Assembly: GCA_910586125.1 (NCBI GenBank)
Contig: CAJUHP010000014.1
Span: 1 to 64,000 of the forward strand
Length of the DNA: 64,000 nt
From: an uncultured Lachnospiraceae bacterium
GTDB taxonomy: Bacteria; Bacillota; Clostridia; Lachnospirales; Lachnospiraceae
Reading direction: 5' to 3'
This document shows positions 35,330 through 43,561 of this stretch, one piece after another (the stretch's first letter is position 1; each line of letters opens with the position of its first letter). A program made the position numbers and the translations under genes. The notes beneath the pieces were generated by a model. That model searched no databases. It was not told the origin of the DNA and was given only the letters and a program-made list of their open reading frames with translations.

Positions 35330-38300
35330 ATGCACTTTATTGACAAGCGGGTCAAGGTGATCTGCGACGAGCTGAGGAAGCTTCGCTTCAAGCAGCAGTT
35401 TCCGCTGATGCAGTGGGAGTACAAGGAAGGAAATTTCATTCATCCGGAGGATGCAGAAGCCAGTGAGACGCCGTGGGAAGCTTTTGACAGCAAGACCATG
35501 CACTGGTACGGGCCGGATCGCCATTACTGGTTTAAGACAACGGCCACGGTACCGCAGGAGATGGACGGCAAGCCCTTATGGATCAACATCATGACGCAGT
35601 TGGACGGCGGGGACGACGCGAAGAATCCGCAGTTCCTTCTGTTTATCAACGGCGTTCCGATCCAGGGCATCGACATGAACCACAGAGACGTATTTCTGCG
35701 GGAGAAGGCGGTGGCCGGGGAGAAGCTGGAGATCGGGCTGCAGTCGTACACCGGCATCCTGTTTTCGGAGTTCCGTCTGTGCGCCAAGCTGATGGAAGTG
35801 GATCCTCTGATCGAGAAGGTATACTACGATCTGCTGGTGCCGCAGCAGGCGTTCTTCCGCATGGAGGAGGACGACAAGAACCGAAAGGACATCGAGCATG
35901 TTCTGAATGAGACGGTGAACCGCATGGATCTGCGCACTCCCTACTCCGATGCGTTTTACGCCACGCTGAAAGAGGCATCGGACTACATTGATCAGGCTCT
36001 GTACTCCGATATGGCCGGATATAAGGATGTGATCGCCACCTGCATTGGCCACACGCATATCGACGTGGCCTGGTGGTGGACCGTGGAGCAGACCAGAGAG
36101 AAGACGGCCCGCAGCTTTGCCACCGTGCTAAAGCTGATGGAGGAGTATCCGAACTACCGGTTTATGTCCAGCCAGCCGCAGCTTTACGCCTTCTTGAAGG
36201 AGCGCTATCCGGAGCTTTACGCCCGCGTAAAAGAGCGCGTATCCGAGAAGCGCTGGGAGCCCGAAGGCGGCATGTGGGTGGAGGCGGATACGAATCTGAC
36301 CTCCGGCGAATCCTTAGTCCGCCAGTTTATGCACGGCAAGAAATTTTTCAAGGACGAGTTCGGACTGGACAACAAGATCCTGTGGCTGCCCGACGTATTC
36401 GGCTATACGGGCGCGCTGCCTCAGATCATGAAAAAGTGCGGAATCGACTACTTTATGACGACAAAGCTGGCCTGGAACCAGTTCAATAAGGTGCCGTACG
36501 ACACCATGCGCTGGCGCGGTATCGACGGAACCGAGATTCTGACCCATCTGATCACGACATTGGGAACGGATCAGCCCGTGAGCAACTTTTTCACCACCTA
36601 CAACGGCAGCCTTCATCCCTCCGCGATCATGGGCGGCTGGATGCGCTATCAGAATAAGGACATCAACAACGATATTCTGATCTCCTACGGCTTTGGAGAC
36701 GGCGGCGGCGGCCCCACCAGAGAGATGCTGGAGACGTCCATCCGCATGGAGAAGGGCGTAAAGGGCATTCCCATGGTGCGTCAGGAATTTGCCCGCACAT
36801 TCTTTGACGAGCTGAAGGAGAGAGTGGAAAACGACAGACGTCTCCCGGTCTGGGAGGGCGAGCTGTACTTTGAGTATCACAGAGGAACGCTGACCTCCAT
36901 GGCCCGCAACAAGCGGTCCAACCGCAAGTCGGAACTGGGTCTGATGGATCTGGAGCTTTTGTCGGTGCTGACGCAGGAGAAGCTGCCGTACCCGGCCGAG
37001 GAGCTGGATCGGATCTGGAAGACGGTTCTGATCAACCAGTTCCACGATATTCTGCCCGGCTCCTCCATCCATGAAGTGTACGAGGTGACAAAGAAGGAGT
37101 ACGAGCAGGTGGCAGAGGATCTGGCCAGGCTGTCCGGCGAGCGGGTTCGCATTCTGGCCGGCGAGGGAGACGCTGTCATGGTGTTCAATACCACAGGCCA
37201 GATGAGAGACGACGTGGTGCTGCTCGGTGACTGCAGCGCGTCAGCCTTAAGCGACGGCTGCGGCAACTCCTACCCGGTGCAGCAGACCAAGGACGGAGCG
37301 GTGGCCTATGTAAAGAACATTCCCTCCAAGGGCTACCGGCTGTTCCAGAAGGAAGAGGGAGCAGCCGAAGCGGCTTCGGCCTTTACCCTGAAGGATGATT
37401 ACAGCCTGGAGACGCCGTTCTATACCGTACATCTGGATGCCAACGGCGAGTTTGACCGGCTGTACGATAAGGAAAACGACAGAGAGATCGTGCAGGACGG
37501 CATGACGCTCAACGCGCTGCGCATGTACGAGGATAAGCCGATTTACTACGACAACTGGGATATCGACATTTTCTATACCGAGAAGTCATGGCCGGTGGAT
37601 CAGGTGGAGCGCATGGAGTGGACAGAAGTGGGAAGCGTGCGCGCGGTTCTGGAGATCGAGAGAAAGGCCAGCCAGTCCACATTCACGCAGAAGGTTATCT
37701 TCTACGCCGACAGCCGCCGGATCGAATTCCAGACCCATGTGGACTGGAAAGAGCATCAGACGCTTTTGAAAGCGCACTTCCCGGTTGCGGTTCACACGGA
37801 CGAGGCGACCTTTGACGTACAGTTCGGCAATCTGACCCGAAAGGTCCACACCAACACAAGCTGGGATGTGGCGCGTTTTGAGAGCTGCGGTCAGAAGTGG
37901 ATCGATCTCTCCGAGGGTCATTACGGCGTCAGCCTGTTAAATGACTGCAAGTACGGCCATTCCGTGAAGGACAGCAATATGGCCCTGACCCTGATCAAGT
38001 CCGGCATCGAGCCGAACCCGGTCACGGACCAGGAAGAGCATACCTTCACCTACGCCCTCTACCCGCATAAGGAAACCTGGAGGGCAGCAGGAACCGTGGC
38101 GGAAGCCTACAAGCTCAATCAGCCTCTGCTGGCAGACGTGAAGGCGGCGGACAGCGAGAAAAAGAGCGCCTGCTTTGCGGCGGCGGCAGCCTCCAATGTA
38201 ATTCTGGAGACGGTCAAGAAGGCTGAGGATGGAAACGGCATCGTTCTTCGTATGTATGAGTCGGAGAACGCTTACACAAAGACCACTCTGACGGTGGATA

Positions 38301-38425
38301 CGGACTTTGAGAAAGCATATATCTGCAACCTGCTCGAAGAAGAAGAGCAGGAGGCACAGGTGAACGGCAAAGAGATCCACGTGGTCTTAAAGCCGTACGA
38401 GGTCGTAACCGTGAAACTGGTATAA
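35330..38425 (+). CDS. GH38 alpha-mannosidase
   Basis: 1031-aa cytosolic, metal-dependent retaining alpha-mannosidase. Start after AGGAGG. The metal site is in IGHTHIDVAWWW (His241, His243, Asp245), the nucleophile Asp355 in LWLPDVFGYTGALPQI, and a third metal-binding His lies in NQFHDILPGSSI. The mid and C-terminal beta-domains are complete, and the length is usual for the bacterial/vacuolar class. It should trim alpha-mannose residues of imported N-glycans (or alpha-mannosides in general) to the core that GH130 can phosphorolyse. It has its own promoter and is followed by a strong hairpin before the GH2 gene. Confidence 0.94.
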   Translation: MHFIDKRVKVICDELRKLRFKQQFPLMQWEYKEGNFIHPEDAEASETPWEAFDSKTMHWYGPDRHYWFKTTATVPQEMDGKPLWINIMTQLDGGDDAKNPQFLLFINGVPIQGIDMNHRDVFLREKAVAGEKLEIGLQSYTGILFSEFRLCAKLMEVDPLIEKVYYDLLVPQQAFFRMEEDDKNRKDIEHVLNETVNRMDLRTPYSDAFYATLKEASDYIDQALYSDMAGYKDVIATCIGHTHIDVAWWWTVEQTREKTARSFATVLKLMEEYPNYRFMSSQPQLYAFLKERYPELYARVKERVSEKRWEPEGGMWVEADTNLTSGESLVRQFMHGKKFFKDEFGLDNKILWLPDVFGYTGALPQIMKKCGIDYFMTTKLAWNQFNKVPYDTMRWRGIDGTEILTHLITTLGTDQPVSNFFTTYNGSLHPSAIMGGWMRYQNKDINNDILISYGFGDGGGGPTREMLETSIRMEKGVKGIPMVRQEFARTFFDELKERVENDRRLPVWEGELYFEYHRGTLTSMARNKRSNRKSELGLMDLELLSVLTQEKLPYPAEELDRIWKTVLINQFHDILPGSSIHEVYEVTKKEYEQVAEDLARLSGERVRILAGEGDAVMVFNTTGQMRDDVVLLGDCSASALSDGCGNSYPVQQTKDGAVAYVKNIPSKGYRLFQKEEGAAEAASAFTLKDDYSLETPFYTVHLDANGEFDRLYDKENDREIVQDGMTLNALRMYEDKPIYYDNWDIDIFYTEKSWPVDQVERMEWTEVGSVRAVLEIERKASQSTFTQKVIFYADSRRIEFQTHVDWKEHQTLLKAHFPVAVHTDEATFDVQFGNLTRKVHTNTSWDVARFESCGQKWIDLSEGHYGVSLLNDCKYGHSVKDSNMALTLIKSGIEPNPVTDQEEHTFTYALYPHKETWRAAGTVAEAYKLNQPLLADVKAADSEKKSACFAAAAASNVILETVKKAEDGNGIVLRMYESENAYTKTTLTVDTDFEKAYICNLLEEEEQEAQVNGKEIHVVLKPYEVVTVKLV

Positions 38426-38450
38426 AACCATCAAAAAAAGAAGCAGAATA

Positions 38451-38502
38451 AAAAGCTTCGCAGTCCGGCCCTTTACAGGCTGTGACTGCGAAGCTTTTTA
38501 TT
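38451..38502 (+). terminator. Strong hairpin between GH38 and GH2 genes
   Basis: AAAAGCTTCGCAGTC (38451-38465) pairs perfectly over 15 bp with GACTGCGAAGCTTTT (38484-38498), then a short T/A run. It ends only 16 bp before the GH2 start and abuts its ribosome site. No obvious promoter lies between, so GH2 would depend on partial readthrough or mRNA processing. Confidence 0.75.
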
Positions 38503-38518
38503 TCAAAGAGGAAAGACA

Positions 38519-41500
38519 ATGATTATTCCAAAACACTATGAAAATCCGGAGGTACTCCACGAGAATACCATGCCGGTGCGGGCTTATTATATCCCGTCAG
38601 ACAAAAGAGAAAAAGACCTGGTGGAGCACCGCGAGGAATCGTCCCGCTTCACCCTCTTGAACGGCCAGTGGGATTTTAAGTACTACGACAGCATACACCT
38701 GCTGCAGGAATCCTTCTATCAGGGAGATCTTCCCGACGGCTTTACCTCCCTTCCGGTTCCGTCGGTGTGGCAGATGCACGGCTTTGACCATCATCAATAC
38801 ACCAACGTGCGCTATCCGTTTCCGCTGGACCCGCCCCATATCCCGCTGGAAAATCCCTGCGGCGCGTACCGCTGCCGTTTTGACTGGAAATCCTGCGAGG
38901 AGGCCCCCGATGTGTTCCTGAATTTCGAGGGAGTGGATTCCTGTTTCTATGTCTGGCTGAACGGGCAGTACGTGGGCTACAGCCAGGTCTCCCACTCGAC
39001 CAGCGAGTTTGACGTGACGCCTTTTGTGCGGGAAGGAGAAAATCTTCTGGCCGTGCTGGTGTTAAAGTGGTGCGACGGCAGCTATCTGGAGGACCAGGAC
39101 AAGTTCCGCATGAGCGGAATTTTCCGGGACGTCTATCTGCTTCGCCGCCCGAAAAACGCTGTCTACGACTATTTTGTACGGACTCGAATGAATCCGGAGA
39201 GAACCAGCGCCGAGGTGGAGATCGACTTTACCTGGCGCGGGAGCGAACAGCCGATTCATGTGACGCTGGAGGACGCCAGCGGCGAGGTGGTTTCACAGGC
39301 AACGGCGACAGACCGGGTTGTTCTGCCGGTGGAAGAGGCGCATCTGTGGAGCGCGGAGCGCCCGTATCTGTATACGCTGGTTATAGAAACAGACCAGGAA
39401 GTGATCACCGACCAGGTGGGACTGCGGGATGTGGCGATCCGGGACGGCGTTCTCTACTTCAACGGTCAGAATGTAAAATTCCACGGCGTCAACCGTCACG
39501 ACAGCGATCCCGTCACCGGCTTTACCATATCGCTGGAGCAGATGCACACGGATCTGACCCGCATGAAGGAGTTCAATGTCAACGCCATCCGCACCAGCCA
39601 TTACCCCAACGCGCCGCAGTTCTATCAGCTCTGCGACCGCTATGGCTTCTACGTGATCGACGAGGCGGACAATGAGAGCCACGGAACCACGATGGCCTAC
39701 AAACAGAACTGGGGCTATGAAGGCTGCTGGCTGGCGGATAACCCGGCCTATACGCCGGCCACCCTGGACCGGGCGCAGCGCTGTGTTCTGCGGGACAAGA
39801 ACCGTCCCTGCGTCTTTGCCTGGTCCATGGGCAATGAATGTTCCTTTGGCTGCACCTTTGAGGCGGCGCTGAAATGGACCAAGGAGTTTGACGATACCCG
39901 TCTGACGCACTATGAGGGCGCCTGGTACGTTCCCCAGGATAAAGTCTGCGACTACTCGCATCTCGATCTGTACAGCCGGATGTATCCGGGAATCCAGGAG
40001 ATGCAGGACTACTTCAAAAACGAGAAGGAAGTGGATGCGGATCATACCTATGCGGCGCCGGGAATCCGCCCTTATATCATGTGTGAGTACGCCCACGCCA
40101 TGGGCAATGGACCGGGCAATTTTGAAGACTATTTTCAGGTGGTCCAGCAGCATGACGGCGCGTGCGGCGGCATGGTCTGGGAATGGTGCGATCACGCGGT
40201 TGACAAGGGCAGAACGGTCGAGGGAAAACGGATCTATTTCTACGGCGGCGATCACGGCGAGCATCCCCACGACGCGAATTTCTGCATGGATGGACTGGTG
40301 TATCCGGACCGCCGTCCCCACACCGGCCTGATGGAATTTGCCAATGTCCACCGTCCGGCCCGCGCCGTCTGGAACGAGAAGACCGGCATCTTGCAGATTC
40401 ACAACTACATGGATTTTCTGGATCTGCGCGATTACTGCCGCTTAAACTGGGAAGTGAGCTGTGACGGCGAGATCACAGCAAAAGGCAGCGTGGACGAACT
40501 GCCCAGCATCGCGCCCCACGGCGAAGCCGGACTGCCGCTGGTTTTCGACGTTCCTGCGCAGGGAAGAAGCTATCTGAAAGTGGAGTGGATCCTGAAAGAA
40601 GACCAGATCCGAAGCGGAATGACGCGCGGTCAAAATGACGTCTGCATTCTGAAAGCCGGGTATCGTCTGGGCTTTGACGAACAGCCGCTCCTTGCCGGCG
40701 GCGAATGCCGTCTGGTAAAGGAACTGCGCCGCCGTCCTCTGACCGCCGCTTCCGAAAAAATGGCCTGCCGGGAAGACGACCGCTATCTGACCGTCTATGC
40801 CAAGGATTTCTGCTATACCTATGACAAGTTCTGCGGCCTGTTTGACCGCATGGTATACCATAACCAGAACCTGTTGGACCAGCCGATGGCGTACAATATC
40901 TGGCGCGCTCCCACGGACAACGACCGGAATATCCGCCTGACCTGGAAGGCCGTCGAATACGACAACCCGGTGACAAGAGCCTATTCAACTGTCTGCAAGC
41001 AGGGAGAAAAAGAAGGCCATCCCTACATAGAGCTGCACAGCGAAGTCTCTCTCGCCCCGACCTATATGCAGAAAATTCTGGATCTCCACGCGGTATGGCG
41101 CATCTGGTCCGACGGCAGTCTGGACGCGGAGCTGGCGGTAAAGAAAGATCCGGCCTACCCTCGCCTGCCCCGTTTCGGCGTCCGTCTGACGCTCTCCAAG
41201 GACAAAAACCAGGTATCCTACTTCGGTTTGGGTCCCCATGAAAGCTATGCCGACAAACACCGCGCCAGCTATCACGGCCTCTTTCACGCGACGGTGGACA
41301 GCCTGATGGAAGATTACATCTTTCCCCAGGAAAACGGAAGCCACTGCGGAGTCAGCTATGTGGAGCTGTCCGGAACCCACGGCCAAAACGGCCGCCTCAC
41401 GGCATTTTCCGAAACGCCTTTCTCGTTCAACGCCTCCTGTTATACCCAGGAAGAGCTGACGCAGAAGGCCCACAACTATGAACTGGTTCCCTCGGGCCAC

Positions 41501-41629
41501 ACCATTTTATGTCTGGACTACAAACAGGACGGTATCGGATCCAATAGCTGCGGCCCGGAGCCGGAGGAAGCGTACCGATTCGAGGAAAACGACTTTGTAT
41601 TTTCCTTTGGCCTGCGTCCGGAAGAATAG
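38519..41629 (+). CDS. GH2 beta-galactosidase (LacZ type)
   Basis: 1036 aa, close to E. coli LacZ (1024) and with the same five-domain order. No signal peptide. The acid/base Glu440 is in WSMGNECSFGC and the nucleophile Glu523 in IMCEYAHAMGNGPGNF. The jelly-roll N-terminal domain (VPSVWQMHGFDHHQYTNVRY) and the C-terminal Bgal_small_N domain (NIWRAPTDND, then LGPHESYADKHR) are both present. It should remove terminal beta-galactose after desialylation of imported glycans, or cleave lactose/LacNAc. Followed by the sialidase after 9 bp. Confidence 0.94.
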   Translation: MIIPKHYENPEVLHENTMPVRAYYIPSDKREKDLVEHREESSRFTLLNGQWDFKYYDSIHLLQESFYQGDLPDGFTSLPVPSVWQMHGFDHHQYTNVRYPFPLDPPHIPLENPCGAYRCRFDWKSCEEAPDVFLNFEGVDSCFYVWLNGQYVGYSQVSHSTSEFDVTPFVREGENLLAVLVLKWCDGSYLEDQDKFRMSGIFRDVYLLRRPKNAVYDYFVRTRMNPERTSAEVEIDFTWRGSEQPIHVTLEDASGEVVSQATATDRVVLPVEEAHLWSAERPYLYTLVIETDQEVITDQVGLRDVAIRDGVLYFNGQNVKFHGVNRHDSDPVTGFTISLEQMHTDLTRMKEFNVNAIRTSHYPNAPQFYQLCDRYGFYVIDEADNESHGTTMAYKQNWGYEGCWLADNPAYTPATLDRAQRCVLRDKNRPCVFAWSMGNECSFGCTFEAALKWTKEFDDTRLTHYEGAWYVPQDKVCDYSHLDLYSRMYPGIQEMQDYFKNEKEVDADHTYAAPGIRPYIMCEYAHAMGNGPGNFEDYFQVVQQHDGACGGMVWEWCDHAVDKGRTVEGKRIYFYGGDHGEHPHDANFCMDGLVYPDRRPHTGLMEFANVHRPARAVWNEKTGILQIHNYMDFLDLRDYCRLNWEVSCDGEITAKGSVDELPSIAPHGEAGLPLVFDVPAQGRSYLKVEWILKEDQIRSGMTRGQNDVCILKAGYRLGFDEQPLLAGGECRLVKELRRRPLTAASEKMACREDDRYLTVYAKDFCYTYDKFCGLFDRMVYHNQNLLDQPMAYNIWRAPTDNDRNIRLTWKAVEYDNPVTRAYSTVCKQGEKEGHPYIELHSEVSLAPTYMQKILDLHAVWRIWSDGSLDAELAVKKDPAYPRLPRFGVRLTLSKDKNQVSYFGLGPHESYADKHRASYHGLFHATVDSLMEDYIFPQENGSHCGVSYVELSGTHGQNGRLTAFSETPFSFNASCYTQEELTQKAHNYELVPSGHTILCLDYKQDGIGSNSCGPEPEEAYRFEENDFVFSFGLRPEE

Positions 41630-41638
41630 GAGAGAAGT

Positions 41639-43063
41639 ATGAAAAAGACAGTAACCGATCCCTTTCCCAGCGGATGCCTGGGAATCGACAAATTCCGAAT
41701 TCCCTCGCTTTTTGTGACCAGGGAAAACACACTTCTGGCCGCCTGCGACGCCAGATGGAATCACGGTCAGGACTGCGCAGGCAACCTGGAGACCGTTCTG
41801 GCCCGCTCCGAAGACGGCGGTCAGACCTGGGAACATCAATTTGTCAATTATTTTGAAGACGTGACAGACGGCTCGGACCGCTGCATCTTCAGCGCAGGAT
41901 TCATCGATCCCATTATCGCACAGGACAGCCAAGGTATTTTGTACCTGCTCGTTGACCTGTGCCCGCCCTATGTGGGCGCCTGGGGCCGCCCTGCCGTTAT
42001 CTGCGGACAGGCCGACGGCTTCCACAAAAAGGGCCTGGCCTTAAAAAAATCCTCCGGCGCCGCGGGCCCCGAACCCGAAGAATGGAGCGAAGAAACCTAC
42101 CCCTACTATCTGGGCGAGCCCCAAGACGGTTATGCGCGGGTTCTCCAAGTGCAAGATGACGCTCCCTATGAAGACTACGCGGCAGATCAGGAATTCTATC
42201 TCTACCGCCTGCGGCCCGACGGCCCCGAAAAAGTCATGATCCCGCAGTTGAACGAAGCCGGGGAGCCCACAGACCGCCTGATTCATGCCAACATTTTCTT
42301 TGCCGCCGCCCCGTTAAAGGTATACCCCACCTTCCATATCGTCTGCCGCACCAGCGCCGACGACGGCCGGACATGGAGTCCTATGCGCATGGTCAGCGGC
42401 CAGATTGAAAGCCCCGGTTTCACAGCCGTCTGCCCCGGACGCGGCCAGATCTGGACCGACGGCACCAAAGAGCGCGTTCTGATCCCGATCTACGACAACA
42501 ACCTAAAGAGCGAGTACGCCAGCGTTCTCTACACCGAAGACCAGGGCCGCACCTGGCACCGCAGCAGCCGGGCCAAATCCCCGGAAACCATGGAAAACAA
42601 CGACCCTGTAAAATCCTCCGAGACCCAGATCGTTACGCTGCCAGACGGGACCCTGCGCATGTACTCCCGCAGCCAGATCCGTGAAATCGTATACGCAGAC
42701 AGCAAAGACGGCGGAGAGACCTGGACCCCGTGCCGCCGCGATCCGGGCCTTGTAAGCTGCGGCAACTGCATGGTATCCGTCATCAACTACTCCCGCCGGA
42801 TCGAAGGCCGCCCGGCCCTGATTGCCAGCTACCCCGGCGGAGACGACACCGTGTACCGCCGAGTAAACGGTATAATCGCCGTCGGTCTGATCGACGAAGC
42901 GACAAACGAAGTAGACTGGAAGTACCACTACGCCGTCAACCAGGCCCCCTTCTACTACAGTTGCCTGACCGAACTGCCCGACGGCGCCATCGCCCTATTC
43001 TACGAATACGACGAATTCGCCCTGCACCTGAAAACCTACACCATCGAAACCCTAACCACCTAA
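41639..43063 (+). CDS. GH33 exo-alpha-sialidase, cytosolic
   Basis: 474 aa. The substrate Arg motif FRIP is near the N-terminus (GIDKFRIPSLFVTRENTLLA), followed by four Asp boxes: SEDGGQTWE, SADDGRTWS, TEDQGRTWH and SKDGGETWT, the standard six-bladed sialidase pattern. Late Arg and Tyr residues expected in the active site are plausible in MYSRSQIREIVY and the C-terminal PFYYSCLTEL. There is no signal peptide or anchor, unlike most gut sialidases, so it should act on imported sialylated glycans. Start after AGGAGAG. It ends the glycan locus and is closed by a GC-rich terminator. Confidence 0.9.
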   Translation: MKKTVTDPFPSGCLGIDKFRIPSLFVTRENTLLAACDARWNHGQDCAGNLETVLARSEDGGQTWEHQFVNYFEDVTDGSDRCIFSAGFIDPIIAQDSQGILYLLVDLCPPYVGAWGRPAVICGQADGFHKKGLALKKSSGAAGPEPEEWSEETYPYYLGEPQDGYARVLQVQDDAPYEDYAADQEFYLYRLRPDGPEKVMIPQLNEAGEPTDRLIHANIFFAAAPLKVYPTFHIVCRTSADDGRTWSPMRMVSGQIESPGFTAVCPGRGQIWTDGTKERVLIPIYDNNLKSEYASVLYTEDQGRTWHRSSRAKSPETMENNDPVKSSETQIVTLPDGTLRMYSRSQIREIVYADSKDGGETWTPCRRDPGLVSCGNCMVSVINYSRRIEGRPALIASYPGGDDTVYRRVNGIIAVGLIDEATNEVDWKYHYAVNQAPFYYSCLTELPDGAIALFYEYDEFALHLKTYTIETLTT

Positions 43064-43068
43064 CCCAA

Positions 43069-43100
43069 AGAGCGGCCGCCCATCGCGGCCGCTCTCTTTT
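43069..43100 (+). terminator. Terminator at the end of the glycan locus
   Basis: AGAGCGGCCGC (43069-43079) pairs perfectly with GCGGCCGCTCT (43085-43095) around a 5-nt loop, then CTTTT. Six bases after the sialidase stop. Confidence 0.85.
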
Positions 43101-43150
43101 AACAAAAAACTCATTCCCCCCCCCTTTGCCCCATCCCTCTCCGCCTCTCC

Positions 43151-43254
43151 GCCACTCCACCACTCCACCGCTCCGCCGCTCCACCACTTCACCTCTTCAC
43201 CGCTCCGCCGCTCTACCGCTCCACCACTCCACCGCTCCGCCACTTCGCCACCCC
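43151..43254. repeat. Octamer tandem repeat, 13 copies
   Basis: Thirteen consecutive 8-bp units of the form RCC(A/G)CTCC (for example ACCGCTCC, GCCGCTCC, ACCACTCC), with single-base variants. The run is C/T-rich on the plus strand. Because 8 is not a multiple of 3, any open frame through it is fortuitous. It lies in the 498-bp gene-free stretch between the sialidase and nifJ, just upstream of a long inverted repeat. Confidence 0.85.
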
Positions 43255-43314
43255 CCGCCTCTCCTCCATCCCCTTCCTCCCCCAAATCCGTCAAAAAATC
43301 CCATGCAGCAAACA

Positions 43315-43441
43315 GCCGTGAAAGCGGTGGGTATGGGCGCCGGATGATTCGGTGTAGCGCGGGTCACAGACATTCCTTTTCCCGCAACCCAGTCCCCGCA
43401 GCGCCACCGTGTCCGGCGCCCATACCCACCGCTTTCGCGGC
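43315..43441. repeat. Long inverted repeat, about 127 nt hairpin
   Basis: Bases 43321-43344 and 43412-43435 are perfect 24-bp inverted copies (arms start AAAGCGGTGGGTATGG); pairing extends outwards to 43315/43441 with one G-U. Inside, CGGTG (43350) pairs with CACCG (43405) and GCGGG with CCCGC, so nearly the whole unit folds into one rod. No gene is encoded. It could be a non-autonomous mobile element, a REP-like unit or a structured RNA. Confidence 0.8.
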
Positions 43442-43485
43442 GTCCCTCCCCCACAATTTTTTCACGTATTTTTTACAATACGCAT

Positions 43486-43515
43486 TTGACAATCCCCACT
43501 CAAACCATGTATAAT
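43486..43515 (+). promoter_or_regulatory. Promoter of nifJ
   Basis: Perfect TTGACA (43486-43491), an 18-bp spacer and perfect TATAAT (43510-43515). It fits strong constitutive expression of a central metabolic gene. Confidence 0.8.
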
Positions 43516-43561
43516 GAGAAATAGCGGTATCAAACAAATCACCACAGGAGGAACAAACTTT

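Noticed and set aside
43151..43254. CRISPR array
   Set aside because: The unit is 8 bp with no spacers and no cas genes nearby; it is a simple tandem repeat.
42730..43347. 205-codon Pro/Arg/Ser-rich frame
   Set aside because: It overlaps the sialidase in another frame and then runs through the octamer repeat, whose 8-bp period opens all frames. The minus-strand frames at 42936-43454 are rejected for the same reason.
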